From Flavimaricola sp. (GTDB lineage Bacteria > Pseudomonadota > Alphaproteobacteria > Rhodobacterales > Rhodobacteraceae), in assembly GCA_029255105.1 (NCBI GenBank), contig JAQWWH010000049.1, positions 1 to 62,215 on the forward strand: DNA of 62,215 nt, read 5' to 3'. The position numbers and the translations under genes are program-made. Below the pieces are notes generated by a model, which made no database searches, was not told the origin of the DNA, and saw only the letters and a list, made by a program, of their open reading frames with translations. This document shows, in pieces, positions 41,525 through 52,112 of this stretch. Within the stretch, counting starts at the first letter, position 1; every line of letters starts with the position of its first letter.

Positions 41525-41592
41525 TTGAAGCTTGTCAGGCCGATCCCCGCATCTTAGTGTCAGGAACAAGCGAAGATTTCGGATAGCTGCCG

Positions 41593-42951
41593 GTGCAAAA
41601 CCCAAAGACAAACGCGAATCACGAACGCCCAAGAGGGCGTCCAAGGGGCGGCGATCTCGTCGCGGCAAGCCTGTGCGAAGTCCTCAACCTCGTGCGTCTG
41701 GGCCAGGCCGACACCCGGCAAGAGATTGAACGGACCAGCGCATTTGGCCGTGCCATCGTTGCAGACCGGCTTGCCACGCTGGGCGAGCTTGGCCTGATAG
41801 ACGAAGCTGGGACCGGCGTTGCCACGGGCGGTCGGGCCCCCCGCCTCGTCCAGTTCTGCAAGGAACGCGCCAGGATCGTCGTGATCACGCTGAACCAGTC
41901 GGCGCTTGGGGTTGGCATCGCAGACCTTTCGGGACGGCTTTTGACCGAACACCACGAACCCGGAGACCTTGCAGAACCTCGCGCCTGTATCGACAGGATC
42001 TCAGCTTTGGTGCGCTGGATCGTCTCGCGGCAGGCAAAGATGACCGATCTCTGGGGGATTTCGATTTCCGTGCCCGGACCGGTCATTGCAAACCCCGCAG
42101 AGAGGTTCATCCGGACGACGCCCGATTTCCTGCATGATTGGGGTAACAGCGGGCTGGTTGAGACCCTGCTACGTGAGTTTCAGGCGCCTGTCTGGATAAG
42201 CTCGTCTGTCGAGGCCATGACGATGGGGGAATTGCATGGGGGCGCGGGACAGGGCGAAACCTCCATGTTGTTCGTCAAGACCGGCAAACGGATCGGAGCG
42301 GGTCTGGTTGCCGTCGGCAGACCATATCACGGGGCCTCTGGCGCGGTCGGATTGATCGGCCAGCTTCCGGTGACTGCGGACGGACAGACCGGCAGCCTCG
42401 ACCGGATGGCGGGCACGGACATGATCGAGGCGCAGGGCCGTGACGCCGCCACCACCGGTGAAAGTAGCGCATTGGCGGAACTCCTGTCCCGAAACCTGCC
42501 GATCACCGCCAATGAGGTCTGTCAGGCCGCCCAGATGGGCGACCCGGCCAGCACAGCGATCATCTCGCGCAGCGGGCATCTTATCGGTGGTGTCATTGCA
42601 ACCCTGGCCAGTATGCTAAACCCCAGCCTGATCGTTCTGGCCGGATCGGTCGCTCAGACGAACGACATCCTGCTCGCGGCCGTGCGGGAAACGGTTTACG
42701 GCGTTTCGCATCCGCTTGTGACGCGCGATCTGCGTATCGTGCGCAGTCAGATGGGTGCGTCTGCGGCCCTGCTCGGGGCAGCGAGTATCGCGGTCGAGGC
42801 CCTCTTTGCCCCCTCGGTGCTGCGCGACTGGATCCTGTCGGGCAGCCCGGTCCATCACCCCGAAATGGTTGAAAGCCTCGCCAGTGCGAACCGGAGCGAG
42901 CCAAAGGTTCCGTCCGTCGCACCACCGCCTCCCGCTGCTATAAGGACATAG
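41593..42951 (+). CDS. ROK-family transcriptional regulator
   Basis: 452 residues with a GTG start. A basic N-terminus precedes a winged-helix DNA-binding domain (about 25-85: VLNLVRLGQADTRQEIERTSAFGRAIVADRLATLGELGLI). The ROK sugar-binding fold follows, with IVVITLNQSALGVGIADLSG and GISISVPGPV. The kinase Asp and the zinc motif (CxCGxxGC) of sugar-kinase ROK proteins are absent: the latter site reads ADGQTGSLDRMAGTDMIEA. It is thus a regulator, not a kinase. Its stop is one base before the start of the signal-less binding-protein gene, so the two are translationally coupled. Confidence 0.9.
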   Translation: MQNPKTNANHERPRGRPRGGDLVAASLCEVLNLVRLGQADTRQEIERTSAFGRAIVADRLATLGELGLIDEAGTGVATGGRAPRLVQFCKERARIVVITLNQSALGVGIADLSGRLLTEHHEPGDLAEPRACIDRISALVRWIVSRQAKMTDLWGISISVPGPVIANPAERFIRTTPDFLHDWGNSGLVETLLREFQAPVWISSSVEAMTMGELHGGAGQGETSMLFVKTGKRIGAGLVAVGRPYHGASGAVGLIGQLPVTADGQTGSLDRMAGTDMIEAQGRDAATTGESSALAELLSRNLPITANEVCQAAQMGDPASTAIISRSGHLIGGVIATLASMLNPSLIVLAGSVAQTNDILLAAVRETVYGVSHPLVTRDLRIVRSQMGASAALLGAASIAVEALFAPSVLRDWILSGSPVHHPEMVESLASANRSEPKVPSVAPPPPAAIRT

Positions 42952-42952
42952 G

Positions 42953-43957
42953 ATGACGATTGTTGGCCTCGGACCTCACGGCGAACCTGCGGCCGCGCCA
43001 GAGCGGGTAACGCTGCTCCCTCAAGATATTGCCGCCGCGCGGGCGCGACACCTCCGCGTGGCTGTTGTCATGCACACGGTCCAGAGCGATTGGGCCAAGC
43101 ACCTGATCCAGGGCATCGTCGCCGTTCTGGGCGACTGCGGCGCAATCGTGATAGAGACTGTAGACTGCGATTTTTCTCCCGACCTGCAAATCGCCGCCCT
43201 CGACAGACTTAGGGGCGAACGGCTTGACGCGATCATCTCGCTCCCGGTCGACAACGCTGTTGTGGCAGAGGCGCACAAGCGGGTTTCCGCAGCGGGGATC
43301 AAGTTGGTTCTGGTGGACAATGCGCCAACCGGTCTCTTGCCCGGCAAGGATTATGTGTCGCTGATTTCGGCGGACAACTTTGGCCTCGGCAAGATGGCGG
43401 CGGAACTGCTGGCCCGCCAACTGCCCGAAAATGCGAAGGCAGGATTGATCGGGTTTGACGCTGATTTCTTTGCCACGAACGAGCGTGAACTGGCCTTTGC
43501 GCGCTGGATGGAGATCAACCGGCCCGACGTGCAGCTTACCACGACACGATTCAGCGCCGTCGCCTCGGCCGGCACAGCGACGGAAAAGCTGCTTGACCAG
43601 CATCCCGACCTTCAGGGCCTGTTCGTTGTCTGGGACACGCCCTGCGACGAAGTCCTTGCTGTCATGGCCAACCGCCAGATTACGATCCCGGTGACCACGG
43701 TAGACCTTGGACACAACGTATCGGTCAGCCTTGCGTCCGGGGGCCCCGTCATCGGCATCTCAGCACAGCAACCACTTTTGCAAGGTCAGGCCGTCGCCCG
43801 GACGACGATTACCACCCTGCTGGGCCGAGGATGTCCCGAGTGGGTCGCCCTGCCGGGCATTGCCGTCACCCGCGAGACTGTCGCGGAAAGCTACCAGACC
43901 ATCTGGCGCACTCCGGCACCGCGCGAGATATTGCGCGGTTTGGATTTGCTGACCTGA
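42953..43957 (+). CDS. Signal-less type I binding-protein paralogue (probable cytoplasmic sensor)
   Basis: 334 residues. Homologous over most of its length to the periplasmic binding protein at 39436: VDNAPTGLLPGKDYVSLISADNFG against MDNVPSGFVAGTDYVASVSADNYG, VVWDTP against AVWDVP, TTVDLGHNV against TTIDLGENV, and TRETVAESYQTIW against TRETLLEAWQTVY. The first 35 residues (IVGLGPHGEPAAAPERVTLLPQDI) hold no hydrophobic signal or membrane segment, so it should stay in the cytoplasm. Coupling to the ROK gene suggests it helps the regulator sense the imported ligand, but this is inference. Confidence 0.75.
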   Translation: MTIVGLGPHGEPAAAPERVTLLPQDIAAARARHLRVAVVMHTVQSDWAKHLIQGIVAVLGDCGAIVIETVDCDFSPDLQIAALDRLRGERLDAIISLPVDNAVVAEAHKRVSAAGIKLVLVDNAPTGLLPGKDYVSLISADNFGLGKMAAELLARQLPENAKAGLIGFDADFFATNERELAFARWMEINRPDVQLTTTRFSAVASAGTATEKLLDQHPDLQGLFVVWDTPCDEVLAVMANRQITIPVTTVDLGHNVSVSLASGGPVIGISAQQPLLQGQAVARTTITTLLGRGCPEWVALPGIAVTRETVAESYQTIWRTPAPREILRGLDLLT

Positions 43958-44024
43958 GATGACGGATACGGCGACGGCGATACGATCCCCTTCCGGCGCC
44001 AGAACTTCAGACCGACCCCACCGG

Positions 44025-44043
44025 GGTGGCAGTGCCTGCCACC
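44025..44043. terminator. Hairpin between convergent genes
   Basis: GGTGGCA (44025-44031) pairs with TGCCACC (44037-44043) around a 5-base loop, in the 94-base spacer between the ROK-linked gene and the convergent nitrilase gene. The stem is short, so confidence is moderate. Confidence 0.45.
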
Positions 44044-44051
44044 AAGTGCAA

Positions 44052-44819
44052 TCAAGGCTCCTTGGCCAGCCGATAGTCCCGAAGCTGCGTTGACAGGGGG
44101 ATGCCGCTTGGCATCTGCCCCTCGGGCAGATCCACGCTCAGCAGGCCGGCCTCCTTTCCCATCCGCCCCAGCGGATATCCATCCGGTCCACAGATCAGGC
44201 TATCGCCGACATAGGTCAGGTCACCTTCGGACCCGCAATAGTTGGCATAGACGATCGTCACCCCATTCTCGAGCGCCCGGCCCGGCACCTGAATGTCGGC
44301 GACGGTGACAAAGGGCATCATATTGGCGGTTGGCGTCAGGATCACAGTCGCCCCGGCGCGGGCGAGGGCGCGGGTATGCTCCGGAAACTCCACGTCATAG
44401 CAGATCATCAGGCCAAACCGGATGCCCTGATAGTCAAAGACGACCAGTTGATCGCCGTGGGTGAAGATGGCGTTTTCGCGGGGTCCGAAAAGCTGGACCT
44501 TGCGGTAGCGGGCGAGGTCTTCGCCGTCAGCGCCAATGACATAGGCCGAATTGTAGACATCGAGCCCATCGTACTCTGGCAGGCCAATGGTCATGGCCAC
44601 GCCATGGGCCCGGCAAATGGCCCGCAATCCGGGATAGACCCCCTCCCAGTCGGGCGGAGGATCCTTGGTCACGGCGTTGTAGCCGGGCAGAAAAAGCTCT
44701 GGCAGGACAAGCATGCCGACACCGGCAGCAGCTGCCGCCCGCAATGCTGTGTCGAGGGTTTCAAGGCCCACCGAAATATCTCCGGCGGGCGATGACGTTT
44801 GATATAGAGCGATCCGCAT
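44052..44819 (-). CDS. Carbon-nitrogen hydrolase (nitrilase superfamily)
   Basis: 255 residues. The catalytic Glu-Lys-Cys triad is read as Glu in VLPELFLPGY, Lys in YRKVQLFG and Cys in MICYDVEFPE. These enzymes hydrolyse amides such as N-carbamoylputrescine, omega-amides or aliphatic amides. Position after PotD, with a TGATG overlap, suggests an amide or carbamoyl derivative of the imported amine as substrate. It ends the operon that starts with the flavoenzyme. Confidence 0.9.
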   Translation of the reverse strand: MRIALYQTSSPAGDISVGLETLDTALRAAAAAGVGMLVLPELFLPGYNAVTKDPPPDWEGVYPGLRAICRAHGVAMTIGLPEYDGLDVYNSAYVIGADGEDLARYRKVQLFGPRENAIFTHGDQLVVFDYQGIRFGLMICYDVEFPEHTRALARAGATVILTPTANMMPFVTVADIQVPGRALENGVTIVYANYCGSEGDLTYVGDSLICGPDGYPLGRMGKEAGLLSVDLPEGQMPSGIPLSTQLRDYRLAKEP

Positions 44820-45850
44820 CAGCTGCGCAGACGCGTCCAGATTTGGTCGTAGACCTCTTGGGTTGCCTGATCACAGACGGCGATGAACGCGCCGGGACCT
44901 GCCCCTTCACGGGGATTGTTTTCGGGCATCACAGCCAGTTCAGGGTCAAGAAACTCTGCCACCCCGGTCACGCCTGCAGCGTATTGGGCATAGTTGGTCA
45001 CGGCGGCAATGTTCTCAGGCTCGAGCAGGAAATCCATGAACAGCAAGGCGTTGGCCCGGTTCGGCGCATCCTTCAACAGGACCACGTTGTCCATCCAGAC
45101 AACATAGCCTTCATCGGGATATGCGTATTCGATGTTGGCCCCCTCAGCCCGCGCCTTGGCGGAAAATCCGTTATAGATCATCCCTGCGGCCGCATCGCCG
45201 GACACCAGCACGTCTTTGGCGATATCCGATCCGAAGGAGGCCCAATTGGCGCTGGCCCCTTGAAGCAGGGCGTCCAGCGCCTGCAGCTGGTCGCGATCGG
45301 TAGAACACTGCGGGATCCCAAGGTGCAAGGAGGCCATCGCCATCACTTCACCCTGACTGTCGAGCATGTTGATCTTGCCCGCCAGTTCGGGCGGTGGATC
45401 AAACAGGATAGAGGTTGAGTTGATGTCGCCGGCATAGACATCACGGTTCACCGAAAAGCTGGTGGACCCCCACTGATACGGGATCGAATACATCCGGCCG
45501 GGGTCGAACGACACATCAAGCCATTCAGGCTGAATGTTGCCCTTGTTGGCCAACTCGCCCTCGGCGATGGCATCCAGGAGGCCCTCACCCGCCATGATCT
45601 CGACCATGTAGTCACCCGGCACGGCGAGATCGTAGGACCCAAGCGTTCCAGCCTTGAGCGAGGCAAGAAGCGCCTCGTTGCTGTCATAGGTGTCCATCGT
45701 CACGTCGACGTCGTACTCGGCCTCGAACTTTTCGATCAGCTCTTGGGGGATGTATTCGAACCAGTGGTACAGCGACAGGCTGCCCTCAGCCGCTGCCGCA
45801 TTGGCCGCAAGGACCAGAGCGGTGCTGCCCAGAAGTGTCTTGATGTTCAT
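44819..45850 (-). CDS. Polyamine ABC transporter binding protein, PotD-like
   Basis: 343 residues with a Sec signal (MNIKTLLGSTALVLAANAAAA). The mature start SLSLYHWFEYIPQELIEKFE is the PotD/PotF family opening (often NWxxYI). GSYDLAVPGDYMVEIM and YSIPYQWGSTSFSVNRD line the binding cleft. Several Asp and Glu fit a cationic ligand. Its gene lies at the end of the Pot set (A, B, C, D order), preceded by a 30-base gap with an AAGGAGAAC ribosome site. Confidence 0.92.
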   Translation of the reverse strand: MNIKTLLGSTALVLAANAAAAEGSLSLYHWFEYIPQELIEKFEAEYDVDVTMDTYDSNEALLASLKAGTLGSYDLAVPGDYMVEIMAGEGLLDAIAEGELANKGNIQPEWLDVSFDPGRMYSIPYQWGSTSFSVNRDVYAGDINSTSILFDPPPELAGKINMLDSQGEVMAMASLHLGIPQCSTDRDQLQALDALLQGASANWASFGSDIAKDVLVSGDAAAGMIYNGFSAKARAEGANIEYAYPDEGYVVWMDNVVLLKDAPNRANALLFMDFLLEPENIAAVTNYAQYAAGVTGVAEFLDPELAVMPENNPREGAGPGAFIAVCDQATQEVYDQIWTRLRS

Positions 45851-45880
45851 GATGTTCTCCTTGTTGGGTCGTGGTTTGGG

Positions 45881-46699
45881 TCAATCCGTTGGGTGCGGTT
45901 CCTGCCCCCGCTTGCCGATGAAATACGACAAGGTGACAAGCGCGATCGAGAACAGAAGCAGCAGGGTGGACAGGGCCATGATGTTGGGCTTGATCCCCTG
46001 CTTCACCGATCCAAAGATCGCGGTCGGCAAGGTTTCGATCCCTGCGCCTTTGATGAAATTGGTGATGATGAAATCATCGAGCGAGATGATGAATGCCAGA
46101 AGAAAGCCCGACAGAATTCCCGGCCACATGATCGGCATCAGGACATAGCGGAATGTCCGCCAGCGGTCGGCGTACAAGTCCTGTGCGGCCTCTTCATAGC
46201 TGGCCTCGATCCCCTGCAACCGGGCCGAGATCGGCAGGTAGGCAAAGGGAATGCAGAACACGATATGCGCGACGAGTATCGAAAGGGTTCCCAGCTTGAA
46301 CCCGATGGTCGAAAAGAAGATCAGCGTGGCGACTGCCGTCACGATCTCGGGCACCATGATCGGCAGGGAAATCAGGGCAAAAGAAGCCGACTTGCCGCGG
46401 AACTGCCCCCCCCGGATCATGCCGATTGCACCAGCCGTCGCGACGGTGGTTGCGACCGTCGCGGCCATGACGGCGATCGACAGCGAATTCCATGCCGCCA
46501 GCTTGAACTTTTCAGATTCTGGCCCGGTAAAGACATCCGCATACCAGCGCAGCGAGAAGCCACCCCAATTGGTGATCGAGGCGCTGTCGTTAAAGCTGTA
46601 GATCATTACGATGATCAGGGGGGCATACAAGATGAACAGGCACAGACAGGTGATCGCGAGGAACCCCTGATAATGCTTGATGTCGAAGCGTCGGTTCAT
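45881..46699 (-). CDS. Polyamine ABC transporter permease, PotC-like
   Basis: 272 residues with six helices. First helix [25 protein letters not shown], and EAA loop [27 protein letters not shown]. The family ending FSLDDF-type stretch is seen as [16 protein letters not shown]. The start overlaps the PotB-like stop as TGATG. Confidence 0.93.
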   Translation of the reverse strand: MNRRFDIKHYQGFLAITCLCLFILYAPLIIVMIYSFNDSASITNWGGFSLRWYADVFTGPESEKFKLAAWNSLSIAVMAATVATTVATAGAIGMIRGGQFRGKSASFALISLPIMVPEIVTAVATLIFFSTIGFKLGTLSILVAHIVFCIPFAYLPISARLQGIEASYEEAAQDLYADRWRTFRYVLMPIMWPGILSGFLLAFIISLDDFIITNFIKGAGIETLPTAIFGSVKQGIKPNIMALSTLLLLFSIALVTLSYFIGKRGQEPHPTD

Positions 46700-47616
46700 C
46701 ACGTCTGCTCCCGCGACTGGGCCCGCGCGTAGAATAACAAAACCACCAGAACCATACTCAGCAGGATCATCGAGGCCGCCGCCCCAAACGGCCAGTTCCC
46801 TGCATTGCCCTTGAATTGTTCCTCGATCAGGGAACCGATCATGAATGTCTTGGCCCCGCCAAGAAGGTCAGGCGCAAGAAAGGCACCAAGCGAGGGGACA
46901 AAGACGAGGATGCAGCCTGCGATAATCCCCGGCTTGACCACGGGCAGAAGGATGCTCCGCAGGATTGTCCACTTGGGGGCGTAGAGGTCCGAGGCGGCCT
47001 CGGACAGGGCAAAGTTGTACCGCTCGACCGAGGCATAGATCGGCAGGACCATGAAGGGCAGATAGGAATAGAACAGCCCCAGTTGCACGGCGAAATTGGT
47101 GTTGATCAGCTGCAGGGGCGCGTCGATGACCCCGATGGCCAGCAAAGCTTCGTTCAATGGACCGTTGTCGCGGATCAGGAACTTCATCGACACCGTGCGG
47201 ATCAGCAGGTTGACCCAATAGGGGATCGTCACCAGAAACAGCCAGATCGCGCGTGTGTTTGCCGGGCGGGTCGCGATGAAATAGGCTGTGGGAAAGCCGA
47301 TCAGCAGGCACAGCACTGTCGCCCCAAGGGCCTGCAGGATCGAACGGACAAAGATGGTGATATACGCCCATTCGATCTGGGGCGGGTCATCCCCGAACAG
47401 GCCCCTGTCAAAGACAAACTGGTCATAGGCGGCCAACGAGAATTCCCAGATCACGCCGCCGCGGAATTCCTTCGTCAGAAACGAGTAGACCAGCATCAAC
47501 AGAACCGGAACCAGCAGAAAAATGCCGATGACCAGCCAGCTTGGCAGCAGCAGCCATCCCCGCACCGGCGAGAAGGTTGCCGAAACCGTGCGCCCGCTGC
47601 CGGTTCCTGCGGCCAT
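46699..47616 (-). CDS. Polyamine ABC transporter permease, PotB-like
   Basis: 305 residues with six helices. [24 protein letters not shown] is the first. The [28 protein letters not shown] segment and the EAA loop [26 protein letters not shown] are typical of PotB/PotH. It shares a TGATG junction with the PotA-like gene upstream, so the transporter genes are tightly coupled. Confidence 0.93.
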   Translation of the reverse strand: MAAGTGSGRTVSATFSPVRGWLLLPSWLVIGIFLLVPVLLMLVYSFLTKEFRGGVIWEFSLAAYDQFVFDRGLFGDDPPQIEWAYITIFVRSILQALGATVLCLLIGFPTAYFIATRPANTRAIWLFLVTIPYWVNLLIRTVSMKFLIRDNGPLNEALLAIGVIDAPLQLINTNFAVQLGLFYSYLPFMVLPIYASVERYNFALSEAASDLYAPKWTILRSILLPVVKPGIIAGCILVFVPSLGAFLAPDLLGGAKTFMIGSLIEEQFKGNAGNWPFGAAASMILLSMVLVVLLFYARAQSREQT

Positions 47617-48692
47617 CAGTCCACCAGAAACCGCGCGGCACCGTCAGCAATGCTGACGAAGACGGGGTCCCCCTGTTTCAAGGCCTGACTTGCGACGAAC
47701 TGGTTCTGCATCCGCACCTTGAGCGTCAATTCCTTGGCGAGCAGGACGGTGTACTGGGTGTCTGTGCCAAGATAGACCGCATCGCCCAATGTGCCGCGCA
47801 GGCTTTCTCCCTTGGGGGCGGTTTTGGTCACCGTCAGGCTTTCTGGCCGGATTGAGACGACACCGGTTGATCCGGGCCCAAGCGGGCTGTTGGCAAGCGC
47901 TGTCAACACCTCGCCATCGGCAAGGCTACAAACGACGTGCATCCCATCGGCACTGTCCACGCGGGATGCGATCAGGTTCGTCTCACCAATGAAATCCGCG
48001 ACAAAGCGGTTGGCCGGGTTTTCGTAAATCTGGTTGGGGCTACCGATCTGCTGCACGGCACCTGACGACATGACCGCAATCCGGTCCGACATCGACAATG
48101 CCTCTTCCTGATCGTGGGTCACAAAGATGAAGGTGATGCCCGTTTCGCGCTGAAGGCGCTTTAACTCGGTCCGCATTTCCTGCCGCAGTTTGAGGTCAAG
48201 CGCCGAGAGCGGTTCGTCCAGCAACAGGACCTTGGGCTTTGGGGCCATTGCGCGGGCGAGGGCCACGCGTTGTTGCTGGCCACCGGACAGCTGGCTTGGC
48301 TTACGGTGCACGAATTGGCCAAGTTGCACCATCTCGACCATCTCGGCCACGCGGAGGGTTATGTCGGCCTTGGTCCATCCCAGCATCCTGAGGGCAAAGC
48401 CGATATTCTCGGCCACGTTCATATGGGGGAACAGGGCGTAGTTCTGAAACACCGTATTGACTGGCCGCTTGTTGGGCGGGAGGTTCTCGATCTCTTCTCC
48501 ATACAGATGAATGGTGCCAGCCGTCGTGTCCTCAAACCCCGCAATGAGGCGCAGCAGCGTTGTCTTGCCACAGCCTGACGGGCCAAGCAGAGTGAAGAAC
48601 TCATTATCCTTGATGTCGAACGAAACATCGCTGAGGGCGGTGAAGGTGCCAAAGTCCTTGCGCACACCTTTGAGGGCAATGGCAGAGGTCAT
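47616..48692 (-). CDS. Polyamine ABC transporter ATPase, PotA-like
   Basis: 358 residues. Walker [11 protein letters not shown]-loop [13 protein letters not shown], signature LSGGQQQRV, Walker [13 protein letters not shown] and switch His VTHDQEEAL; a TOBE-type C-terminal domain follows from about 240. ATG at 48692 overlaps the flavoenzyme stop as TGATG. Confidence 0.94.
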   Translation of the reverse strand: MTSAIALKGVRKDFGTFTALSDVSFDIKDNEFFTLLGPSGCGKTTLLRLIAGFEDTTAGTIHLYGEEIENLPPNKRPVNTVFQNYALFPHMNVAENIGFALRMLGWTKADITLRVAEMVEMVQLGQFVHRKPSQLSGGQQQRVALARAMAPKPKVLLLDEPLSALDLKLRQEMRTELKRLQRETGITFIFVTHDQEEALSMSDRIAVMSSGAVQQIGSPNQIYENPANRFVADFIGETNLIASRVDSADGMHVVCSLADGEVLTALANSPLGPGSTGVVSIRPESLTVTKTAPKGESLRGTLGDAVYLGTDTQYTVLLAKELTLKVRMQNQFVASQALKQGDPVFVSIADGAARFLVD

Positions 48693-50764
48693 CAATCCAC
48701 CGCCAGTTCTGCGATTTCCCGCCGGAACGGCAGCGCGTCCCCAATCGGGTCCTCGTCAAGTTCGCGGGCGTAGCGATGCCCCGCATAGGTTGCCCAGGCG
48801 ATGGGACCGGGGGCATTGGCATCACCGATCAGCTTGACCGATCTGATGCCCGCGTCCGCCCATTCTGACTGACGGGATTTCAGGGCCGTATAAACTGCAT
48901 CGTCAGCAAGCCGAGAGGCGACGATGACAACGGCGTCTGTCGGCTGTTCGCGGGTCCGGTCGGTGTAGGTGCAATTGGTGGTCACCGTGCCATTGCCGAT
49001 GGCCACGACGCCGCGATTCAATTGAATATCGACACCGATTTCGACAAGGCGCCTGTGGATCGTTGCCTGTTCAAGCGTATTGTTCGTCCAGTCCGAGACA
49101 TAGGCGCATGGCGTCACGATGGTCACCTGACAGCCCTTCTGCACCAACAACTCGGCCAGAACACCGCCCATGTAATAGTGATCATCATCGTAGATGGTGA
49201 CAGCCCCGCTTGGCATCCTGCCAGCCATCAGATCGTCGGGGGTAAAGACCGGCATCGCCGGATCGATGGACATCGGCACGACATGCTGGCGCGATACACC
49301 ATCCGCCCGCCAATGCGATCCGGTTGCGATGCAGACATTTTCAAACCCAAACTCAAGGATCTGATCGGCGCTTAGGCGGGATGCAAAATAAGTTTCGACA
49401 TTCGGCTTTTGCGACAGTTGATAGTCCCGATAGTCGACGACCCGTCCCCAGGCCGACAGCCCCGGCAACAGCCGCTCGCGGGCCACCCTGCCGCCCAGTG
49501 TGTCGCCAGCCTCGGCCAGGGCCACGTCGTAGCCTCGCTCTGCACAGGCGCGGGCAGCCTCCAGCCCCGCCGGTCCGGCCCCCACGATCAGGACGTTGGA
49601 CGAGGCGCCCTTGGTGCTGATCCGTTCGGGATGCCAGCCCTTGCGCCATTCTTCCATGAATGTGGGGTTCTGGGTGCAGCGGCTGATCGACATGGTCATG
49701 TCGCCGGTGATGCAGATGTTGCAGCCGATACACTCGCGGATGTCCTCTATCCGGCCTTCCTCCACCTTTCGGGGCAGGAAGGGATCGGCGATTGAGGGCC
49801 GGGCGCAGCCGATGAAATCCAGTGTGCCAGAGGTGATCTGTTTGACCATCACGTCCGGACTGGTAAAGCGGCCGACCCCGACGACAGGCTTTGATGTAAG
49901 CGCCTTGATCCCGGTCACCAGTTCAAACTGTGCCGCCTCTTCCTTGAACCGTGACGGACCGGAGCAATCCTCCCACGATCCATGTGCAAGGTCCCAAAGG
50001 TCGGGCAGGTCCTTGTGCATCTCGACAAAGTCGCGGACCTCTGAGTTGGCAAAACCTAGATCACCCAGCATTTCATCCAGCGACAGCCTGAGGGTCAGGC
50101 CCATCGTGTCGCCGACTGCGTTGCGGACATCCTCGACCACTTCGCGCACAAACCGCGCACGGTTTTCCAGTGACCCACCATATTCATCGGTGCGGTGGTT
50201 CGTGGCCGTCGACAGAAAGTGCTGAAAAATGCCAAAGCCGTGGGCGCCGTAAAGGCAAATCAGGTCAAATCCCGCGACGCGCGACCGCTTGGCCGCGTTG
50301 ACGAACCAGCGGCGCAAGTCCTTGATGTCCTGTTTGTCCAATGCCCGGGCCTGAACCGGATCATTGGTAAAGGTGCGGATCGGCATAGCCGACGGGGCAA
50401 GAGGGACTTCTTTGGTGTAAAGGTTTGGCCCGTTGATGCCGGAATAGGCCAGCTGAATGCCGGCAAGCGCGCCGTGTTCCTTCATCCGGTCGGCCATCTT
50501 GGCAATCATCGGGATGTCCCGGTCGTCCCAAAGGCGCAACTCGATGAAGGGCGTGATCTCCGAGGTGTGGTGCATCTCGCACTGCTCGGTAAAGATGACG
50601 CCCCAGCCCCCTTCTGCCTTGATACCGCGCATTTCTGCCACGGCCGAAGGATCCCGGTAGCCGCCGCCATTGCAATGGGGCACCTGATAGAACCGGTTCT
50701 TGGCGACGACAGGTCCAATTGCCATCGGCTCAAACAGGATATCGTAGCGGCTGTCGCGACTCAT
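48692..50764 (-). CDS. Dimethylamine/trimethylamine dehydrogenase-like flavoenzyme
   Basis: 690 residues in three parts: an old-yellow-enzyme barrel (about 1-335), a 4Fe-4S stretch CIGCNIC...C, and an FAD/NAD-type domain beginning [15 protein letters not shown]. Cys31 in YQVPHC matches the cysteine that binds FMN covalently in trimethylamine dehydrogenase. At the aromatic-bowl Tyr60 position the residue is Gln61 (TEQC), as reported for dimethylamine dehydrogenase; the first bowl Trp is kept (LWDLA), while the Trp after the cluster is not. A secondary or larger N-methylated amine is therefore likelier than trimethylamine. Expected activity: oxidative N-demethylation giving formaldehyde, with electrons leaving through the cluster. 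It is first in the Pot operon. Confidence 0.88.
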   Translation of the reverse strand: MSRDSRYDILFEPMAIGPVVAKNRFYQVPHCNGGGYRDPSAVAEMRGIKAEGGWGVIFTEQCEMHHTSEITPFIELRLWDDRDIPMIAKMADRMKEHGALAGIQLAYSGINGPNLYTKEVPLAPSAMPIRTFTNDPVQARALDKQDIKDLRRWFVNAAKRSRVAGFDLICLYGAHGFGIFQHFLSTATNHRTDEYGGSLENRARFVREVVEDVRNAVGDTMGLTLRLSLDEMLGDLGFANSEVRDFVEMHKDLPDLWDLAHGSWEDCSGPSRFKEEAAQFELVTGIKALTSKPVVGVGRFTSPDVMVKQITSGTLDFIGCARPSIADPFLPRKVEEGRIEDIRECIGCNICITGDMTMSISRCTQNPTFMEEWRKGWHPERISTKGASSNVLIVGAGPAGLEAARACAERGYDVALAEAGDTLGGRVARERLLPGLSAWGRVVDYRDYQLSQKPNVETYFASRLSADQILEFGFENVCIATGSHWRADGVSRQHVVPMSIDPAMPVFTPDDLMAGRMPSGAVTIYDDDHYYMGGVLAELLVQKGCQVTIVTPCAYVSDWTNNTLEQATIHRRLVEIGVDIQLNRGVVAIGNGTVTTNCTYTDRTREQPTDAVVIVASRLADDAVYTALKSRQSEWADAGIRSVKLIGDANAPGPIAWATYAGHRYARELDEDPIGDALPFRREIAELAVD

Positions 50765-50865
50765 CAAAGGTATTCCAATTTGACTGGCACTGCGTTCAAG
50801 GCAGATGATCGCGCCAAGTTCAGCAATTTTGAATGATAAGCGAAAGCACCCTGTTCGGAAGCTCT

Positions 50866-50884
50866 GCTTAGGCCGATACTAAGC
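50866..50884. promoter_or_regulatory. LysR-type operator candidate
   Basis: GCTTAG, 7 bases, CTAAGC: an inverted repeat containing the T-N11-A pattern of LysR regulators, in the 193-base divergent spacer between the flavoenzyme and deacetylase genes. The LysR gene lies just past the deacetylase. Confidence 0.5.
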
Positions 50885-50957
50885 ATGACATCCGTAAGCA
50901 CGAAGATGCAGCGGTTGCGCATATGTTGGGCGTTTTGGAAATCTGACAGGGGGACAG

Positions 50958-52112
50958 ATGCAGACGGCAGATATTCTAAGTGACCTGATCGCCTTTCCGA
51001 CCGTCAGTGCCGATCCCAACCGCGCACTGATCGACTATTGCGCCGAGTTTTTGATCAGCTGCGGCGCGGTGGTTGAGGTTATCCCGGACGCGACTGGCGG
51101 AAAGGCGAACCTGTACGCAACGATTGGGCCGCAAGACCGCCCCGGCGTCCTGTTGTCGGGCCATACGGACGTGGTCCCGGTCGAAGGTCAGGCCTGGACC
51201 GTGCCACCCTTTGCCATGACAAAGACCGACGGCAAACTTTTCGGGCGGGGCACCGCCGACATGAAAGGCTTTGTCGCCAGCGTCCTGCGGACCGCGTCAC
51301 AGGCCGGCAAGGCCGATCTTGCAACCCCTTTGCACATCGCCTTGTCCTACGACGAAGAGATCGGTTGTGTTGGGGTCCGGTCGATGATCGACATGCTGGC
51401 TGCCGCGCCGTTACGTCCAAGGTTCTGCATCGTAGGTGAGCCGACGCTGATGGCGGTTGCCACCGGGCACAAGGGCAAGACCGGGCTGAAGGCGACCTTT
51501 GTCGGGCGCGAGGGGCATTCTGCCCTGGCCCCCATGGCATTGAACGCGATCCATCTGGCTGCGGACATGATCGGCGCAATCCGCACCATTCAGGCCCGGA
51601 TCGTGGCGACCTACCCTAAGGACCCCGACTACGACGTGCCCTATACAACCTTGCACGTCGGGCGCATCAACGGCGGCGTGGCGCTGAACATCGTGCCAAA
51701 CCACTGCACTTTTGCCTTTGAAATCCGGAACCTTGCGCAGGACGATCCTCAGGCCCTGTTGCAAGAGCTTGCCTTGGCGGCAGAGGAAATCCTCGCCCCT
51801 GTCCGGCCCGACTTTCCCGAGGCAGCGATAAAAATCGAGGTGACCAATACCTATCCCCCGTTGGACACGGCCCGGGATGCAGAGGTCGTAAGCTTTGTAA
51901 AATCCCTGACCGGGGCGAACGGGACGAACAAGGTCGCCTTTGGCACCGAAGGCGGGCTTTTCGATCAGCGACTGGGCGTTCCAACCGTGATTTGCGGCCC
52001 CGGTTCCATGGCGCAGGGCCACAAGCCGGACGAATTCATCAGCCTTGACCAGCTTGCCCAATGCGACACCATGCTGGACGCCTTGCTGGACCGTTTACGG
52101 ACAGGCATCTAG
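50958..52112 (+). CDS. M20-family deacetylase, ArgE-like
   Basis: 384 residues. Metal and catalytic residues: His and Asp of SGHTDVVPV, Asp of GRGTADMKGF, Glu pair of SYDEEIGCVG, Glu of VGEPT, His of GREGHSA and a late His in MAQGHKPDEF. N-acetylornithine deacetylases (AcyI/ArgE) share this pattern. In this setting it could deacetylate an N-acetylated polyamine or amino acid taken up by the Pot system rather than serve arginine synthesis. Divergent from the flavoenzyme; its end overlaps the convergent LysR gene by 4 bases. Confidence 0.9.
   Translation: MQTADILSDLIAFPTVSADPNRALIDYCAEFLISCGAVVEVIPDATGGKANLYATIGPQDRPGVLLSGHTDVVPVEGQAWTVPPFAMTKTDGKLFGRGTADMKGFVASVLRTASQAGKADLATPLHIALSYDEEIGCVGVRSMIDMLAAAPLRPRFCIVGEPTLMAVATGHKGKTGLKATFVGREGHSALAPMALNAIHLAADMIGAIRTIQARIVATYPKDPDYDVPYTTLHVGRINGGVALNIVPNHCTFAFEIRNLAQDDPQALLQELALAAEEILAPVRPDFPEAAIKIEVTNTYPPLDTARDAEVVSFVKSLTGANGTNKVAFGTEGGLFDQRLGVPTVICGPGSMAQGHKPDEFISLDQLAQCDTMLDALLDRLRTGI

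Noticed and set aside
41593-42951. ROK sugar kinase
   Set aside because: N-terminal DNA-binding domain is present, and the kinase Asp and zinc motif are absent.
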